A stretch of DNA of 5,398 bases. Source: Desulfoprunum sp. (GTDB lineage Bacteria > Desulfobacterota > Desulfobulbia > Desulfobulbales > Desulfocapsaceae). The position numbers and the translations under genes are program-made. Numbering within the stretch: the stretch's first letter is position 1; each line of letters starts with the position of its first letter. Location of the stretch: NCBI GenBank assembly GCA_030696435.1, contig JAUYSF010000266.1:1-5398 (forward strand). Direction: 5' to 3'. Under the pieces are notes generated by a model, which saw only the letters and a program-made list of their open reading frames with translations, did not search any database and had not been told where the DNA came from. Positions 5,388 to 5,398 of the stretch are shown here, one piece after another.

Positions 5388-5398
5388 GGATATTCTCC
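5277..5398. repeat. Terminal direct repeat, right copy
   Basis: Repeats bases 1-124 in the same orientation at a distance of 5276 bases, with one 2-base gap at 5393/5394. It covers the start of the small gene and its GGAG ribosome binding site. The window ends exactly at that site, so how far the similarity extends upstream is not visible. Confidence 0.95.

Noticed and set aside
1..5398. A small circular plasmid closed through the terminal repeat
   Set aside because: No replication initiator, mobilisation or partition gene is visible, both large genes look chromosomal, and the repeat ends are not identical. Kept only as an assembly alternative.
1..5398. A diversity-generating retroelement or retron, prompted by repeats and the small protein
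   Set aside because: No reverse transcriptase is present, and the repeated ends do not show adenine-specific differences.

Overview
The window carries two long, confidently recognisable protein genes, one complete small gene of unknown function, and a second, truncated copy of that small gene at the opposite edge. The mix suggests a Gram-negative, flagellated bacterium, possibly a deltaproteobacterium in the broad sense (Desulfobulbus/Desulfuromonas-like). That placement is inference from the style of the two larger proteins; there is no rRNA or other marker to confirm it.

Layout, left to right. Bases 1-111 (minus strand) are the first 37 codons of the small gene, cut by the window edge. Bases 112-1380 hold no convincing gene. 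About 1.07 kb of this is AT-rich and contains several short inverted repeats, a tandem 11-bp duplication and a strong hairpin near 1083-1110; from about 1190 the base composition rises to that of the next gene. Bases 1381-2877 (minus) encode a 498-residue atypical short-chain dehydrogenase with a C-terminal DUF2867 domain. Bases 2878-3363 are a divergent intergenic region with a hairpin against the SDR ribosome binding site, a palindrome over a possible SDR promoter, a 50-codon ORF with an RnpA-like stretch, and a candidate sigma-70 promoter facing right. Bases 3364-4983 (plus) encode a FliK-like (hook-length control type) protein. It converges, with a 14-base gap, on the complete 129-codon small gene at 4998-5387 (minus).

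The most striking structure is that both ends carry the same sequence in the same orientation: 1-117 equals 5277-5393 base for base, followed by a 2-base length difference in the ribosome-binding-site spacer. Either this gene is multi-copy and the window lies between two copies, or the ends are redundant ends of a circular or tandemly repeated molecule. A replicating plasmid of this size is not supported, because no replication gene is visible.

The genes do not form an obvious pathway. The SDR is probably a housekeeping or lipid/quinone-related oxidoreductase of unknown substrate. The FliK-like gene stands apart from any other flagellar gene in view. I see no defence system, CRISPR array, tRNA, rRNA, or recognisable transposase.
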